The position numbers and the translations under genes were made by a program. 13,137 nucleotides of DNA from Candidatus Bathyarchaeota archaeon (GTDB taxonomy: Archaea > Thermoproteota > Bathyarchaeia > 40CM-2-53-6 > RBG-13-38-9): assembly GCA_030671315.1 (NCBI GenBank), contig DAOUZW010000016.1, positions 1 through 13,137 of the forward strand, read 5' to 3'. Each line of letters opens with the position of its first letter. Within the stretch, counting starts at the first letter, position 1. The notes below the pieces were generated by a model. That model made no database searches. It was not told the origin of the DNA and saw only the letters and a list, made by a program, of their open reading frames with translations. Below are positions 1 through 7,991 of this stretch, piece by piece.

Positions 1-685
1 CCATGTAAAAGAGTTTAAATGGATAACAAAACCCAAGGCTGGACCCCACTCGATAAAGATAGCTATCCCCCTTTCAGTAGTCCTAAGAGAGATCCTTGGA
101 TACGCGAAGACAAGAAGAGAGACTAAGCTGATTGTCTCTAAAGGGATTGTAAAGGTTGACGGCAAGACTAGAAGAGATCATAAATACCCAATCGGTTTGA
201 TGGATGTACTTGAAATTACTGATACTAAATCGACTTTCAGAATGGTTCCTTTCAAATCAAAAGGATTATCGCTTCTCAAGATAACAAAAGATGAAGGTAA
301 ATTCAAACTTTCTCAAATCGATAACAAAGTCATTCTGAACGATGGAGGAATCCAACTCAATTTCAATGATGGTAGAAATATAGTCTTGAGCAAAGATTCT
401 GCACTGTCAGTAGACTCTTACAATACAAGAGATTCAATCAAGATTGAAGTACCCTCACAGAAGATTCTAGGACATTTCAAATTTATCGAGGACAAATATG
501 GACTAGCCGTAGCTGGAAGAAATATTGGAAGACATGGTAAGATAGTGGGAATTGAGAGCGCCACCGCATCTAAGCGAGCGACAGTATCCATAGAGGATCA
601 AAAAGGCCAAACCTTTCGAACAGTTGCAGATTATGTTTTCGCCATTGGCGATGATGAACCTGAGATAAAATTGCCAGAGGATTAG
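1..685 (+). CDS. rps4e: Ribosomal protein S4e, 5'-truncated by window edge
   Basis: Small-subunit protein S4e, an archaeal/eukaryotic 30S component. The reading frame is already open at base 2 and no start lies in the window, so the N-terminus is missing. The visible protein begins in the conserved early segment (W-I-T-K-P-K-A-G-P-H-S), followed by an S4-like RNA-binding stretch (L-R-E-I-L-G-Y-A-K-T, then V-K-V-D-G-K). The P-I-G-L-M-D-V motif typical of S4e comes next, and a KOW-like segment near the C-terminus (G-R-N-I-G-R-H-G-K-I-V-G). A Met at base 197 is internal to this motif and is not the real start. The gene is followed four bases later by L5, with GAGGA at about 678-682 serving as the ribosome site of L5. 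Identification is firm from motifs and position at the head of the archaeal spc cluster. Confidence 0.95.
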   Translation, partial: HVKEFKWITKPKAGPHSIKIAIPLSVVLREILGYAKTRRETKLIVSKGIVKVDGKTRRDHKYPIGLMDVLEITDTKSTFRMVPFKSKGLSLLKITKDEGKFKLSQIDNKVILNDGGIQLNFNDGRNIVLSKDSALSVDSYNTRDSIKIEVPSQKILGHFKFIEDKYGLAVAGRNIGRHGKIVGIESATASKRATVSIEDQKGQTFRTVADYVFAIGDDEPEIKLPED

Positions 686-689
686 ATAA

Positions 690-1235
690 ATGTCAGATCA
701 CTCGACTAAACCTGAAAATCCTATGAGAAAAGTCAAGCTTGGCAAAGTCACAGTCAATATGGGTGTAGGAAAGTCTGGTGAGCCACTTGAGAGAGCAAAA
801 AAAATCCTGAAACAGATCACTGGGCAAGCTCCGAGTGAATGCATGGCAAAAAAAGCAATAAAAGATTTTGGAGTTAGAATGGGCGAACCAATAGGATGCA
901 AAGTCACATTAAGAGGTCAGAAAGCATCAGATTTCCTTAAGACCTCTCTTGAAGCGGTCAATAATAGACTACCTGAATCTTCATTTGATCCATATGGAAA
1001 CTTTTCTTTTGGTATAAAGGAGCATATAGAGTTACGGGGAACCAGATACGTTCCAGAACTTGGTATCGTTGGAATGGATATCTCAATCACCCTTGAAAGA
1101 TTAGGATATAGAGTGAAGAGAAGGTCCTACCATAAATCAAGTATTGGGAAATCTCACGTCATAGGCAAGGCCGAGGCAATGGGTTTTGTCAAAGATAATT
1201 TTAATGCTGAGATCTTTGGGGATGAAATTGAATGA
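690..1235 (+). CDS. rpl5: Ribosomal protein L5
   Basis: Large-subunit protein L5 (uL5), which binds 5S rRNA in the central protuberance. The 181-residue product has the archaeal L5 signature: an N-terminal M-R-K-V-K-L-G-K-V-T-V-N-M-G-V-G segment, the Q-I-T-G-Q-A-P block, and F-G-I-K-E-H-I-E-L in the second half. I use the ATG at 690 because GAGGA lies about 7 bases upstream. An internal ATG at 723 (M-R-K-V) would also give a plausible N-terminus. The stop codon overlaps the S14 start by four bases (ATGA), suggesting translational coupling. Length and order agree with archaeal L5. Confidence 0.96.
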   Translation: MSDHSTKPENPMRKVKLGKVTVNMGVGKSGEPLERAKKILKQITGQAPSECMAKKAIKDFGVRMGEPIGCKVTLRGQKASDFLKTSLEAVNNRLPESSFDPYGNFSFGIKEHIELRGTRYVPELGIVGMDISITLERLGYRVKRRSYHKSSIGKSHVIGKAEAMGFVKDNFNAEIFGDEIE

Positions 1236-1393
1236 AAAAGCAAACAAAGAAGGAGAGGAAAATAGGTAAAGCTAGCAGACCATGCAGACGATGTGGCCAA
1301 GAAGGCGCAATTATTAGAAAATACAGTTTGATGATCTGTCGCCAATGTTTCAGAGACACGGCAGGATCACTTGGATTTAAAAAATATGAATGA
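1232..1393 (+). CDS. rps14: Ribosomal protein S14 (zinc-binding, short form)
   Basis: Small-subunit protein S14 (uS14), only 53 residues, found by reading the frame between L5 and S8. The sequence is very basic at the N-terminus and contains four cysteines as C-x2-C (residues 18 and 21) and C-x2-C (36 and 39). This is the zinc ribbon of the short C+ type of S14 seen in archaea. The C-terminal part R-D-T-A-G-S-L-G-F-K-K-Y also matches the family ending. The ATG start overlaps the L5 stop (ATGA), and the gene sits in its standard place between L5 and S8. Length and cysteine spacing make the call firm despite the small size. Confidence 0.95.
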   Translation: MKKQTKKERKIGKASRPCRRCGQEGAIIRKYSLMICRQCFRDTAGSLGFKKYE

Positions 1394-1404
1394 GGTTTAT
1401 GAAT

Positions 1405-1797
1405 ATGACTTTACTGGATCCGCTAGCAAATGCTCTCTCAACTATTGTTGAAAATGAGAAACGGAGAAAAAGAGAGTGTCTTGTATGTCCTGCATCAAAA
1501 TTGATGGGGCACGTACTTAGAGTTATGCAGAAGAACGGATACATAGGAGAATTTGAATACATCGATGACGGAAGAGCTGGAAAATTCAAAATTCAACTAC
1601 TTGGGAGAATAAACAAGTGCGGCGTCGTAAAACCAAGATATTCAGTCAAAATTGATGAACTTGAATTCTGGGAAAAGAGGTATCTACCATCACGTGATCT
1701 TGGTACTCTCGTGATTACGACCCCCCAAGGCGTTTTTTCGAATAAGGATGCTCGAGAGAAAAATACCAGTGGTAGCTTAGTTGCATACGTCTATTGA
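1405..1797 (+). CDS. rps8: Ribosomal protein S8
   Basis: Small-subunit protein S8 (uS8), a primary 16S rRNA binder. From the ATG at 1405 the product is 130 residues, the usual archaeal length, and begins M-T-L-L-D-P-L-A-N-A-L. Family motifs include P-A-S-K-L-M-G-H-V-L, G-Y-I-G-E-F-E and K-P-R-Y-S-V in the middle. The C-terminus has L-V-I-T-T-P-Q-G-V and ends in L-V-A-Y-V-Y. In-frame ATGs at 1390 (overlapping the S14 stop) and 1399 would add up to five residues. I prefer 1405 because GAGGT at 1392-1396 stands 8 bases before it and because of the family N-terminus. Confidence 0.94.
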   Translation: MTLLDPLANALSTIVENEKRRKRECLVCPASKLMGHVLRVMQKNGYIGEFEYIDDGRAGKFKIQLLGRINKCGVVKPRYSVKIDELEFWEKRYLPSRDLGTLVITTPQGVFSNKDAREKNTSGSLVAYVY

Positions 1798-1811
1798 GGA
1801 GAGCTGATATT

Positions 1812-2354
1812 TTGATTGAAAACAAAGTTGAGAGAACCATTGATGTTCCACAAGATGTAAAAGCGCAATTGGACGGTGGCCTTGTTAACATCACTGGACC
1901 CAAAGGAAACCTCCAAGAAAATCTGTCTCATTTGCCGGTTAAAATATCTCTCCAGAAAAATAGATTCAGTGTTATGGCAACTTGGCCTAAAAAAAGAGAA
2001 TATTCAATGGTTGGAACTGCAGCGTCATGCATCAAAAATATGATCAAAGGTGTTACCGAAGGGTTCCAATATAAATTGAAGATGGTCCACGCTCATTTTC
2101 CAATGACAGTAAAAGTAAAAGAAGACACAAGGACTATCCTCATAGAAAATTTTACGGGTGAAAAATCCCCTAGACTTGTAAAAATTAGGGGAGAAACATC
2201 AGTAAAAGTCTCTGGGGAAGATGTGATCGTAGAAGGAATAAATCTAAAAGATGTAAGTCAGACTGCCTCCAACATAGAATTAGCAACAAAGATCAAACAT
2301 AAAGACCAACGTGTATTCTTAGACGGAATTTATGTTTTTGAAAAGAAGAAGTGA
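1812..2354 (+). CDS. rpl6: Ribosomal protein L6
   Basis: Large-subunit protein L6 (uL6), located near the GTPase-associated centre. The product is about 180 residues with the two L6 repeats. Diagnostic stretches are G-L-V-N-I-T-G-P-K-G, then G-V-T-E-G-F-Q-Y-K-L-K-M-V-H-A-H-F-P-M, I-E-N-F-T-G-E-K-S-P-R, and the C-terminal R-V-F-L-D-G-I-Y-V. I choose the TTG at 1812 because GAGGAG (1796-1801) lies 10 bases upstream and because L6 normally has only a few residues before its first I-x-V-P strand. A TTG at 1794, overlapping the S8 stop as TTGA, would add six residues and cannot be excluded. Confidence 0.94.
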   Translation: MIENKVERTIDVPQDVKAQLDGGLVNITGPKGNLQENLSHLPVKISLQKNRFSVMATWPKKREYSMVGTAASCIKNMIKGVTEGFQYKLKMVHAHFPMTVKVKEDTRTILIENFTGEKSPRLVKIRGETSVKVSGEDVIVEGINLKDVSQTASNIELATKIKHKDQRVFLDGIYVFEKKK

Positions 2355-2362
2355 TATTGACA

Positions 2363-2857
2363 ATGGCGAAAACGAAAATTCCACGTAAAAAGCGTATAAA
2401 ACCGAGAATTCGACGTTCGGAAAGCTGGCGCTATACAAGGGTTTCAGAGAGTTGGAGGAAGCCAAAAGGAAAAAGCAGCAGAATGAGAAAAAAGAGAAAA
2501 GGATGGGCTTTATCTCCAGCTATAGGTTATGGAAGCAATCGAAAGTATAGAGGGCTTCACCCATCTGGGTTGAAAGAGATTATAATCCATAATGTTAATG
2601 AACTTGAGAATGTTTCTCCCGATCAAACAGCCATTAGAATAGCTGCGACCGTTGGAGAGAGAAAGCGGCTTAGAATAATAGAACATGCGCAACAACTTGG
2701 ATATAAAATACTAAATCCTAAGACATCAAAAACCGCTGAAGCAGAAACTATTCCCCCTACGGAATTAGAGTCTGAGCCAGAGAAAATAGAAAATCATATT
2801 GAGAGCGAAAATACAATTGCAGAATCAGAGAAATCGGAGAAGATAGAAGAAGATTGA
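2363..2857 (+). CDS. rpl32e: Ribosomal protein L32e with acidic C-terminal tail
   Basis: Large-subunit protein L32e, an archaeal/eukaryotic family. The core is highly basic with the typical R-S-E-S-W-R-Y segment, the S-W-R-K-P-K-G-K-S-S-R-M-R motif, and G-Y-G-S-N-R-K-Y-R-G-L-H-P-S-G. It ends with the A-x-x-L-G-Y-K-I-L-N-P core terminus near residue 124. About 35 further residues follow that are rich in Glu and Ser, unlike the core; many archaeal L32e proteins stop close to the core end. ATG 2363 is preferred (A-K-T-K-I-P-R-K-K start); a GTG at 2351 overlapping the L6 stop is an alternative. The stop overlaps the TTG of L19e by four bases. Confidence 0.94.
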   Translation: MAKTKIPRKKRIKPRIRRSESWRYTRVSESWRKPKGKSSRMRKKRKGWALSPAIGYGSNRKYRGLHPSGLKEIIIHNVNELENVSPDQTAIRIAATVGERKRLRIIEHAQQLGYKILNPKTSKTAEAETIPPTELESEPEKIENHIESENTIAESEKSEKIEED

Positions 2858-3288
2858 GCTTAAAAACACAGAAGAAAATGGCATCGTCAATATTGAAAGC
2901 TGGTAGATCAAGACTCTGGATAAATCCCGAGGAATTTGGTAGAGTCGAATCGGCAATAACTAAAGAAGAGATAAGGAAACTCATTCATGAGGGTGTTATA
3001 GTCACAAAGCGGGAAAAAGGAGTAAGTCGAGGAAGACACAGAGCGAAGACTAGAAAGAAAAAAGGTCGAGGTCCTGGCTCGAAAAAAGGATCCATTCATA
3101 ACAGGAAAAGAATTTGGATAAATAAAATAAGAACACTCAGATTCAGACTCAAAGAACTAAAAGAGAAGAAAATTATCACCCCTAAAATATATCGGAAACT
3201 TGTCTTGTTGGCGAAAGGAGGAACATTCAGAAGTGTATCACATCTCAATGAATACTTGAAATCCCATAATTTAACAAGGAGGAGATAG
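2854..3288 (+). CDS. rpl19e: Ribosomal protein L19e
   Basis: Large-subunit protein L19e, shared by archaea and eukaryotes. The 144-residue product starts M-S-L-K-T-Q-K-K-M-A, as the family does, from a TTG codon overlapping the L32e stop (TTGA). It continues with R-L-W-I-N-P-E-E, the I-R-K-L-I-H-E-G-V-I block, then the long basic S-R-G-R-H-R-A-K-T-R-K-K-K-G-R-G-P-G-S-K-K-G region. It ends in a helical part (I-R-T-L-R-F-R-L-K-E-L). There is no strong Shine-Dalgarno site, so translation is probably coupled to L32e. A good AAGGAGG at its own 3' end (3277-3283) serves the next gene, L18. Confidence 0.95.
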   Translation: MSLKTQKKMASSILKAGRSRLWINPEEFGRVESAITKEEIRKLIHEGVIVTKREKGVSRGRHRAKTRKKKGRGPGSKKGSIHNRKRIWINKIRTLRFRLKELKEKKIITPKIYRKLVLLAKGGTFRSVSHLNEYLKSHNLTRRR

Positions 3289-3290
3289 AT

Positions 3291-3890
3291 GTGGCAAAAG
3301 GTCCTACATATAACCTGCCATTCCGTAGAAGGAGAGAAAAAAAAACTAACTACACTAGACGCAAAGCATTAGTAATATCGGGAATCCCGCGACTAATAAT
3401 CAGAATTACAGGAAAACACACGATCGCTCAATTGACTGAATCCACTCCTAGTGGAGATCGCGTTGTAACATCAGCTAATTCAAAAGAATTAAAAAATAAA
3501 TTCGGATGGAAAGCGGGTTCAAATAATATTCCAGCCTCTTATCTTACAGGTCTTCTCGCAGGTAAGAGAGCGAATTCAAAAATGATGAAAAAAGCGATCC
3601 TCGATATCGGTCTAAGAAGACGCTCGAAAGGTTCACGAATATTCTGCACACTCAAAGGCGCAATCGATTCAGGTCTAGAAATTCCTCACAAAGAAGAAAT
3701 CCTTCCTGAAGATAAACGGATCAAAGGCGAACACATTGCCGAGTATGCAAAAAAACTATCATCAAATCCAGATCAATACAAAACAAGATTCTCACAGTAC
3801 TTAAAAAATGGATTAAAACCTGAAGATCTCCCAGAACATTTCGAACAGGTTAAGAATAAAATATCAGAAACTTCCGAAGAGGCGACATAA
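3291..3890 (+). CDS. rpl18: Ribosomal protein L18
   Basis: Large-subunit protein L18 (uL18), a 5S rRNA binder that works with L5. The product is 199 residues, the normal archaeal length, which is longer than bacterial L18. It begins A-K-G-P-T-Y-N-L-P-F-R-R-R-R-E and contains Y-T-R-R-K-A-L, the S-G-I-P-R-L-I-I-R block, G-W-K-A-G-S-N-N-I-P-A-S-Y-L-T-G and A-I-L-D-I-G-L. The GTG start is well supported by AAGGAGG seven bases upstream. The C-terminal third carries the archaeal extension with a helical, charged ending. Confidence 0.96.
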   Translation: MAKGPTYNLPFRRRREKKTNYTRRKALVISGIPRLIIRITGKHTIAQLTESTPSGDRVVTSANSKELKNKFGWKAGSNNIPASYLTGLLAGKRANSKMMKKAILDIGLRRRSKGSRIFCTLKGAIDSGLEIPHKEEILPEDKRIKGEHIAEYAKKLSSNPDQYKTRFSQYLKNGLKPEDLPEHFEQVKNKISETSEEAT

Positions 3891-3895
3891 ACTAC

Positions 3896-4522
3896 ATGAG
3901 TCGACATACAGAAAGAGTCGAGGCAGGCTGGACGCCGAGAACCAAGATTGGAAAACTTGTCCAGGAAGGTAAGATAACATCTCTAGAAGAAATATTTATT
4001 CAAGGGCAAAGAATACTCGAATCAGAAATTATTGACGTCCTTTTACCCAATCTCCAAGAGAGTGTACTCGGAATAAGTTTAGTTCAAAAACAAACTGATG
4101 CTGGTGAGCGGTCAAGATTCAAAGCAGTAGTGGCTGTCGGTGATCCTGAAGGATATATTGGAATAGGATTAGGAAAAGCCAGACAAGTTAGAACAGCAAT
4201 TGCAAAGGCCACAGTCCAAGCCAAACTAGCTGTCATACCAATACGAAGAGGTTGTGGAAGCTGGGAATGCGGATGTACAATTCACCACTCATTACCATTC
4301 AAGGTAAGAGGCAAATGTGGCAGCGTCGAAGTTGAACTATATCCTGGACCAAGAGGGTTAGGACTAGTCGGAGGCGAGGTTGTTAAAACTATGCTCAATC
4401 TCACAGGGATAAAAGACTGCTGGACTAAAACTTATGGTGCAACCAACACACTAACATCTATCGCATACGCGATCTATGGTGCATTAAAACAATCTTACAC
4501 AATGATCACTGTAGCAGAATAG
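3896..4522 (+). CDS. rps5: Ribosomal protein S5
   Basis: Small-subunit protein S5 (uS5), part of the mRNA entry and decoding region. The 208-residue protein has an archaeal N-terminal extension (W-T-P-R-T-K-I-G-K-L-V-Q-E-G-K-I). The double-stranded-RNA-binding-like S5 domain follows (Q-K-Q-T-D-A-G-E-R-S-R-F-K-A-V-V-A-V-G and I-G-L-G-K-A). The archaeal/eukaryotic insert R-R-G-C-G-S-W-E-C-G-C is present, then G-K-C-G-S-V-E-V-E-L-Y-P-G-P-R-G in the C-terminal fold. The start ATG is five bases after the L18 stop; only a weak GAGG lies upstream. Identification is firm. Confidence 0.96.
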   Translation: MSRHTERVEAGWTPRTKIGKLVQEGKITSLEEIFIQGQRILESEIIDVLLPNLQESVLGISLVQKQTDAGERSRFKAVVAVGDPEGYIGIGLGKARQVRTAIAKATVQAKLAVIPIRRGCGSWECGCTIHHSLPFKVRGKCGSVEVELYPGPRGLGLVGGEVVKTMLNLTGIKDCWTKTYGATNTLTSIAYAIYGALKQSYTMITVAE

Positions 4523-4534
4523 GATCATTAGGAA

Positions 4535-5035
4535 ATGGTTCTCATGAGTAAAGAAAATAACATGTGCCTCTTAGCTGTCAGAGTAAGAGGTTCAGCAGGT
4601 CAAAAGCATAGGATAAAGGCGATTCTGAGAGATTTAGGCTTGAATCGAAGAAACCAAGCTATCATAATGGCTGATACGCCAGCAATAAGAGGAACTCTCA
4701 AAGTAGTAAAGGACACTCTATTCTGGGGAGAAGTAACGGAAGATATATTGTCTCTTCTTCTAAGTAAAAGAACGAAAATGCCGAAAATTGGTAGCTTAAC
4801 GGATCAAGAAGTGAAAAAGAGATTTTCTATATCAACTATTGAAGCTCTTGCAAAATCACTAAGCACAGGAGAAATAAAACCGCAAGATCTCAAAAGACAT
4901 GGTGTAAACATAAAATATAACCTAAACTCGCCGAAAGGAGGCTATGGTGGAAAAATAAAAGATCCTTTTGGAAAGGGTGGGGTTCTAGGATACCGAGGAG
5001 AAGCCGTCGGAGAACTTGTGAAAAAAATGATTTAG
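4535..5035 (+). CDS. rpl30: Ribosomal protein L30
   Basis: Large-subunit protein L30 (uL30) in its long archaeal form, up to 166 residues compared with about 60 in bacteria. The core begins C-L-L-A-V-R-V-R-G-S-A-G, followed by I-L-R-D-L-G-L-N-R-R-N, the D-T-P-A-I-R-G-T-L block and D-T-L-F-W-G-E-V. The archaeal C-terminal part ends N-S-P-K-G-G-Y-G-G-K-I-K-D-P-F-G-K-G-G. Three in-frame ATGs are possible (4535, 4544, 4562). AGGAT at 4521-4525 and AGGA at 4530-4533 give weak, roughly equal support to the first two, so the exact N-terminus is uncertain by up to nine residues. Confidence 0.94.
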   Translation: MVLMSKENNMCLLAVRVRGSAGQKHRIKAILRDLGLNRRNQAIIMADTPAIRGTLKVVKDTLFWGEVTEDILSLLLSKRTKMPKIGSLTDQEVKKRFSISTIEALAKSLSTGEIKPQDLKRHGVNIKYNLNSPKGGYGGKIKDPFGKGGVLGYRGEAVGELVKKMI

Positions 5036-5049
5036 GAGAAAAATCAACT

Positions 5050-5472
5050 ATGGCAACAAGAAAGAGGAAAATAAGACGACAGCGTGGCTCAAGAATGCAT
5101 GGATGGGGTGTTTCAGGTCAACATAGAGATTCCGGTATGAAAGGAGGAAGAGGCAATGCAGGAAGATTCAAACATAAAAATACAAACCCTTCACAGTATG
5201 TAAAGCCAGTAAAACTTTGTTTCAAGATTCCAACGACTCCAATCCAGTCCGGTATAATAAATGTTGGCGAACTAGATCGCCTGGTAAAACCGATGGATAT
5301 CCAAGATAAGAAATTACCGATTAATCTCAACCTTGCATCACTAGGATATAAAAAATTGTTAGGTAAAGGATTAATTAAAATTCCACTTAATGTGCAAGTA
5401 GAAAAAACATCAAAATCTGCAGCTAAAAAAATAACAGATGCCGGTGGATCCATAACTTCAAAGATTAGGTGA
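5050..5472 (+). CDS. rpl15: Ribosomal protein L15
   Basis: Large-subunit protein L15 (uL15). The 140-residue product starts with the basic, glycine-rich archaeal sequence M-A-T-R-K-R-K-I-R-R-Q-R-G-S-R-M-H-G-W-G. It runs through G-G-R-G-N-A-G-R-F-K-H-K and ends with a globular part containing L-L-G-K-G-L-I-K-I-P-L-N-V and A-G-G-S-I. The start ATG has GGAG about ten bases upstream. The end of the gene provides AGGTGA, which acts as a ribosome site for secY four bases later, a usual pairing in the spc operons of bacteria and archaea. Confidence 0.95.
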   Translation: MATRKRKIRRQRGSRMHGWGVSGQHRDSGMKGGRGNAGRFKHKNTNPSQYVKPVKLCFKIPTTPIQSGIINVGELDRLVKPMDIQDKKLPINLNLASLGYKKLLGKGLIKIPLNVQVEKTSKSAAKKITDAGGSITSKIR

Positions 5473-5476
5473 AGCC

Positions 5477-6892
5477 TTGCCAAGATTCATAGAATTATTC
5501 AAACCTCTAATAAGATTCTTTCCTGATATTAAGAAACCTGAACGAAAAATCAGTTTCAACGAGAAACTTCTCTGGACAGCACTTGCATTAGTATTGTTTT
5601 TGGTTATGAGTGAGGTTCCACTTCTTGGAGTTGGACAAGGTGGCGCCGACGATCCTCTAGGCGCTATGAGAGTCATATTTGCCTCAAGTAGAGGCACATT
5701 GATGGAGCTAGGGATCGGACCAATAGTTACGGCTGGTCTGATACTCCAGATTCTTAAAGGTTCCCAAATGATCAATGTTGATATGTCCAATCCGGAGGAC
5801 AGATCACTATTCACAGGTGCCAGCAAGATTCTAGCTGTTGGTATGACACTATTTGAAGCATTAGCCTTTATCATAGGTGGGGCCTACGGACAGCTCACTG
5901 TTCCAAACGCGCTAGGAATCTTCCTACAGCTTCTAGCAGCAGGAATAATATTGATGCTGCTTGACGAAATGCTTCAGAAAGGTTGGGGAATAGGAAGCGG
6001 TATTAGCCTATTTATTGCAGCAGGTGTTGCTCAGATGATCTGGTGGGATTTGATAGCTCCAGTAGGTCCATTGGAAGATGGATATTATCTTGGCTCGATC
6101 ATAGCCTTTGTTCAATCGATTCAAGTAGGTGAACCTCTTACCGGTTTTGTTCGAAGTGGGGGCCTTCCAGATATGGTCGGCCTAATAATGACGGGCGTAG
6201 TTATATTAGTGGTAGTCTACGCCAGTGGTATCAAAGTAAATATTCCCGTGTCTTACGCCAGGTATAGAGGTTTTCGAGGGAAATTTCCAATTAAATTCCT
6301 TTATGTCTCAAATATTCCAGTGATCTTTGCTGCAGCACTCTTTGGAAATATCTATTTCATAACACAGATGATGTGGCAAAGATACAACCCTACGAATACA
6401 AACTTTTGGTTAAATCTTATAGGTCAATTCAGTACTGGAGAAGGAGGTGCGGAGCCGATTGGTGGATTAATATATTTTCTGTCGCCTCCGAGAGGTCTGA
6501 TTGCGCTCATGGAACATCCTGTGAAAGCATTGATTTACGCTGCATTTTTTATAATTGTCTGCGTCTTTTTTGCTGTGACTTGGGTTGAAGTTGGTGGCAT
6601 GGATGCCAAGTCTGTTTCGAAACAACTCATAGACTCAGGTATGCAAATTGAAGGATTTAGAAGATCAAGCGCACCTATCCAACAATTACTGAAGCGATAC
6701 ATTCCAACAGTAACAATTTTGGGCGGCGCAACAGTCGGGGCGATAGCAGTCTTTGCTGATTTCCTCGGTGCTTTTGGTTCAGGAACTGGAATTCTTCTGA
6801 CGGTAGGTATTCTAGAGCAGTATTACCAGCTTCTAGTCCGAGAGCGTGTAAGTGAAATGTTCCCTGCTGTAAGATCATTTCTCGGGGAGTAG
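5477..6892 (+). CDS. secY: Preprotein translocase channel subunit SecY
   Basis: SecY (Sec61-alpha), the protein-conducting channel of the cytoplasmic membrane. The 471 residues fit archaeal SecY with about ten membrane helices. A cytoplasmic N-terminus is followed by a first hydrophobic helix (residues about 32-50), then a small plug-like segment, and a P-I-V-T-A-G-L-I-L-Q-I-L-K-G motif of helix 2. Later come W-G-I-G-S-G-I-S-L-F-I-A-A-G-V (typical of the helix 4 region), Y-A-R-Y-R-G-F-R-G-K-F-P-I-K-F-L-Y-V-S-N-I-P-V-I (cytoplasmic loop into helix 7) and M-Q-I-E-G-F-R-R before the last helices. The TTG start follows AGGTGA. The gene follows L15 as in most prokaryotic genomes. Confidence 0.97.
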   Translation: MPRFIELFKPLIRFFPDIKKPERKISFNEKLLWTALALVLFLVMSEVPLLGVGQGGADDPLGAMRVIFASSRGTLMELGIGPIVTAGLILQILKGSQMINVDMSNPEDRSLFTGASKILAVGMTLFEALAFIIGGAYGQLTVPNALGIFLQLLAAGIILMLLDEMLQKGWGIGSGISLFIAAGVAQMIWWDLIAPVGPLEDGYYLGSIIAFVQSIQVGEPLTGFVRSGGLPDMVGLIMTGVVILVVVYASGIKVNIPVSYARYRGFRGKFPIKFLYVSNIPVIFAAALFGNIYFITQMMWQRYNPTNTNFWLNLIGQFSTGEGGAEPIGGLIYFLSPPRGLIALMEHPVKALIYAAFFIIVCVFFAVTWVEVGGMDAKSVSKQLIDSGMQIEGFRRSSAPIQQLLKRYIPTVTILGGATVGAIAVFADFLGAFGSGTGILLTVGILEQYYQLLVRERVSEMFPAVRSFLGE

Positions 6893-6899
6893 ACTGTTA

Positions 6900-7484
6900 T
6901 TGGGATCTTTAGTAATTATAACAGGTACTCCTGGAGTTGGAAAGACATCTGTCCTAAACAAACTCGTAAAAGAAGCTGAGAAGGAAAAAATTGCGCTTAG
7001 AATTGTGAACTTCGGTACAACAATGAATAACCTTCTTGAATCTTCTGGAAAGAATGTTCATCGGGATGAGTTACGAAAACAGAACTTCGGAAAGCAAAAA
7101 GAGGTCCAACTGGAGGCAGCGAAGTTGATATCCAAGATGAAAAATCATTATGTACTGGTTGTTGACACCCATATGTTCATAAGAACACCGGTCGGTGCGT
7201 TTCCAGGTTTACCTGAATATGTGATTAAAGAGTTGGATCCATCAATGTTAGTGTTAATAGAAGCAAATCCAGAAGACATAACGAAAAGAAGAGAAAAAGA
7301 TCAGGCTAGAAAAAGAGACGCTCAAACGTTTCAGAATGTAGAATCCGATCTAGAATGGGGTAGAAAGACCGCGGCTGCATGTGCTATAATGACAGGGACT
7401 CCGGTATCAATAATCAACAATGAAGAAGGTTCACCTGATAAGGCAGTTAAACAGATACTTGATATGATTAAGGAGGTAATTTAG
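6900..7484 (+). CDS. adkA: Archaeal adenylate kinase
   Basis: Adenylate kinase of the archaeal AdkA type, which interconverts ATP + AMP and 2 ADP. The 194-residue product has a P-loop G-T-P-G-V-G-K-T at residues 9-16. It also has the AdkA-type R-D-E-L-R-K segment near residue 60 and the D-T-H-M-F-I-R-T-P-V-G-A-F-P-G-L-P motif that marks this family and separates it from bacterial Adk. No zinc/lid insertion is visible. The start is a TTG with GGGAG about ten bases upstream. Its place directly after secY is standard in archaea. Its own 3' end carries AAGGAGGT, the ribosome site for the next gene. Confidence 0.95.
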   Translation: MGSLVIITGTPGVGKTSVLNKLVKEAEKEKIALRIVNFGTTMNNLLESSGKNVHRDELRKQNFGKQKEVQLEAAKLISKMKNHYVLVVDTHMFIRTPVGAFPGLPEYVIKELDPSMLVLIEANPEDITKRREKDQARKRDAQTFQNVESDLEWGRKTAAACAIMTGTPVSIINNEEGSPDKAVKQILDMIKEVI

Positions 7485-7487
7485 AAA

Positions 7488-7991
7488 TTGTTTGAACAAT
7501 TGTGGTCTTCGATTATGATGATGTTGGAAGGTTATGGTGAGAGGCCTTACTCGACATTATTCATAATGGGTGTCGCTTTAACGCTTTCACTTACGACTAA
7601 CCTTGCAAATCGTGTACTAGTAGATGTTGAAAAAATGAAGTCAGTTATGGGTGAAGTAAATGCGTGGAGAAAGGAGATGGATAAGGCTAAAAAAAGTGGT
7701 GACAAGCAATTGCTTGCCAAAGTGATGAAGAGGCAGAAACCAATAATGCAGCTTCAAAGCAAGGCAATGTGGGATAGAATGAAGGTGAGCTTCATATATC
7801 TCGGCCCGTTTTGGATAATATTTTATATATTAAACAGTTTCTTCGCAACTAAGGTGGTTGCCTTATCTCCATTTACATTTCCCATACTGTTAGGTTACGA
7901 GCTTCCATACATCACCTGGTATATCCTCTGCTCTTTCGCCTCAAGCCTTCCACTCTCAAGAATACTGGGCGTTAATCCAGAAATGGGATAA
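7488..7991 (+). CDS. EMC3/TMCO1-like (DUF106) membrane insertase
   Basis: Membrane protein of the DUF106 family, an archaeal relative of EMC3, TMCO1 and the YidC/Oxa1 insertases that help hydrophobic helices enter the membrane. Three hydrophobic stretches are visible: residues about 21-42, 104-122 and 130-158. Between the first two lies a long charged, helical cytoplasmic hairpin (about 45-100, rich in Lys, Glu, Met and Gln), the expected coiled-coil and substrate-groove layout. The TTG start is supported by AAGGAGGT ten bases upstream. Its place beside secY fits a role in co-translational insertion. The family call rests on topology, the M-K-x2-M-x-E-x-N-x-W-R-K-E-M hairpin and gene order; the insertase activity is inferred from the family. 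Confidence 0.88.
   Translation: MFEQLWSSIMMMLEGYGERPYSTLFIMGVALTLSLTTNLANRVLVDVEKMKSVMGEVNAWRKEMDKAKKSGDKQLLAKVMKRQKPIMQLQSKAMWDRMKVSFIYLGPFWIIFYILNSFFATKVVALSPFTFPILLGYELPYITWYILCSFASSLPLSRILGVNPEMG

Noticed and set aside
5458..5874. Minus-strand frame of 138 codons over the start of secY
   Set aside because: It is the antisense of a highly conserved secY region, with no promoter or ribosome site and no recognisable motif.
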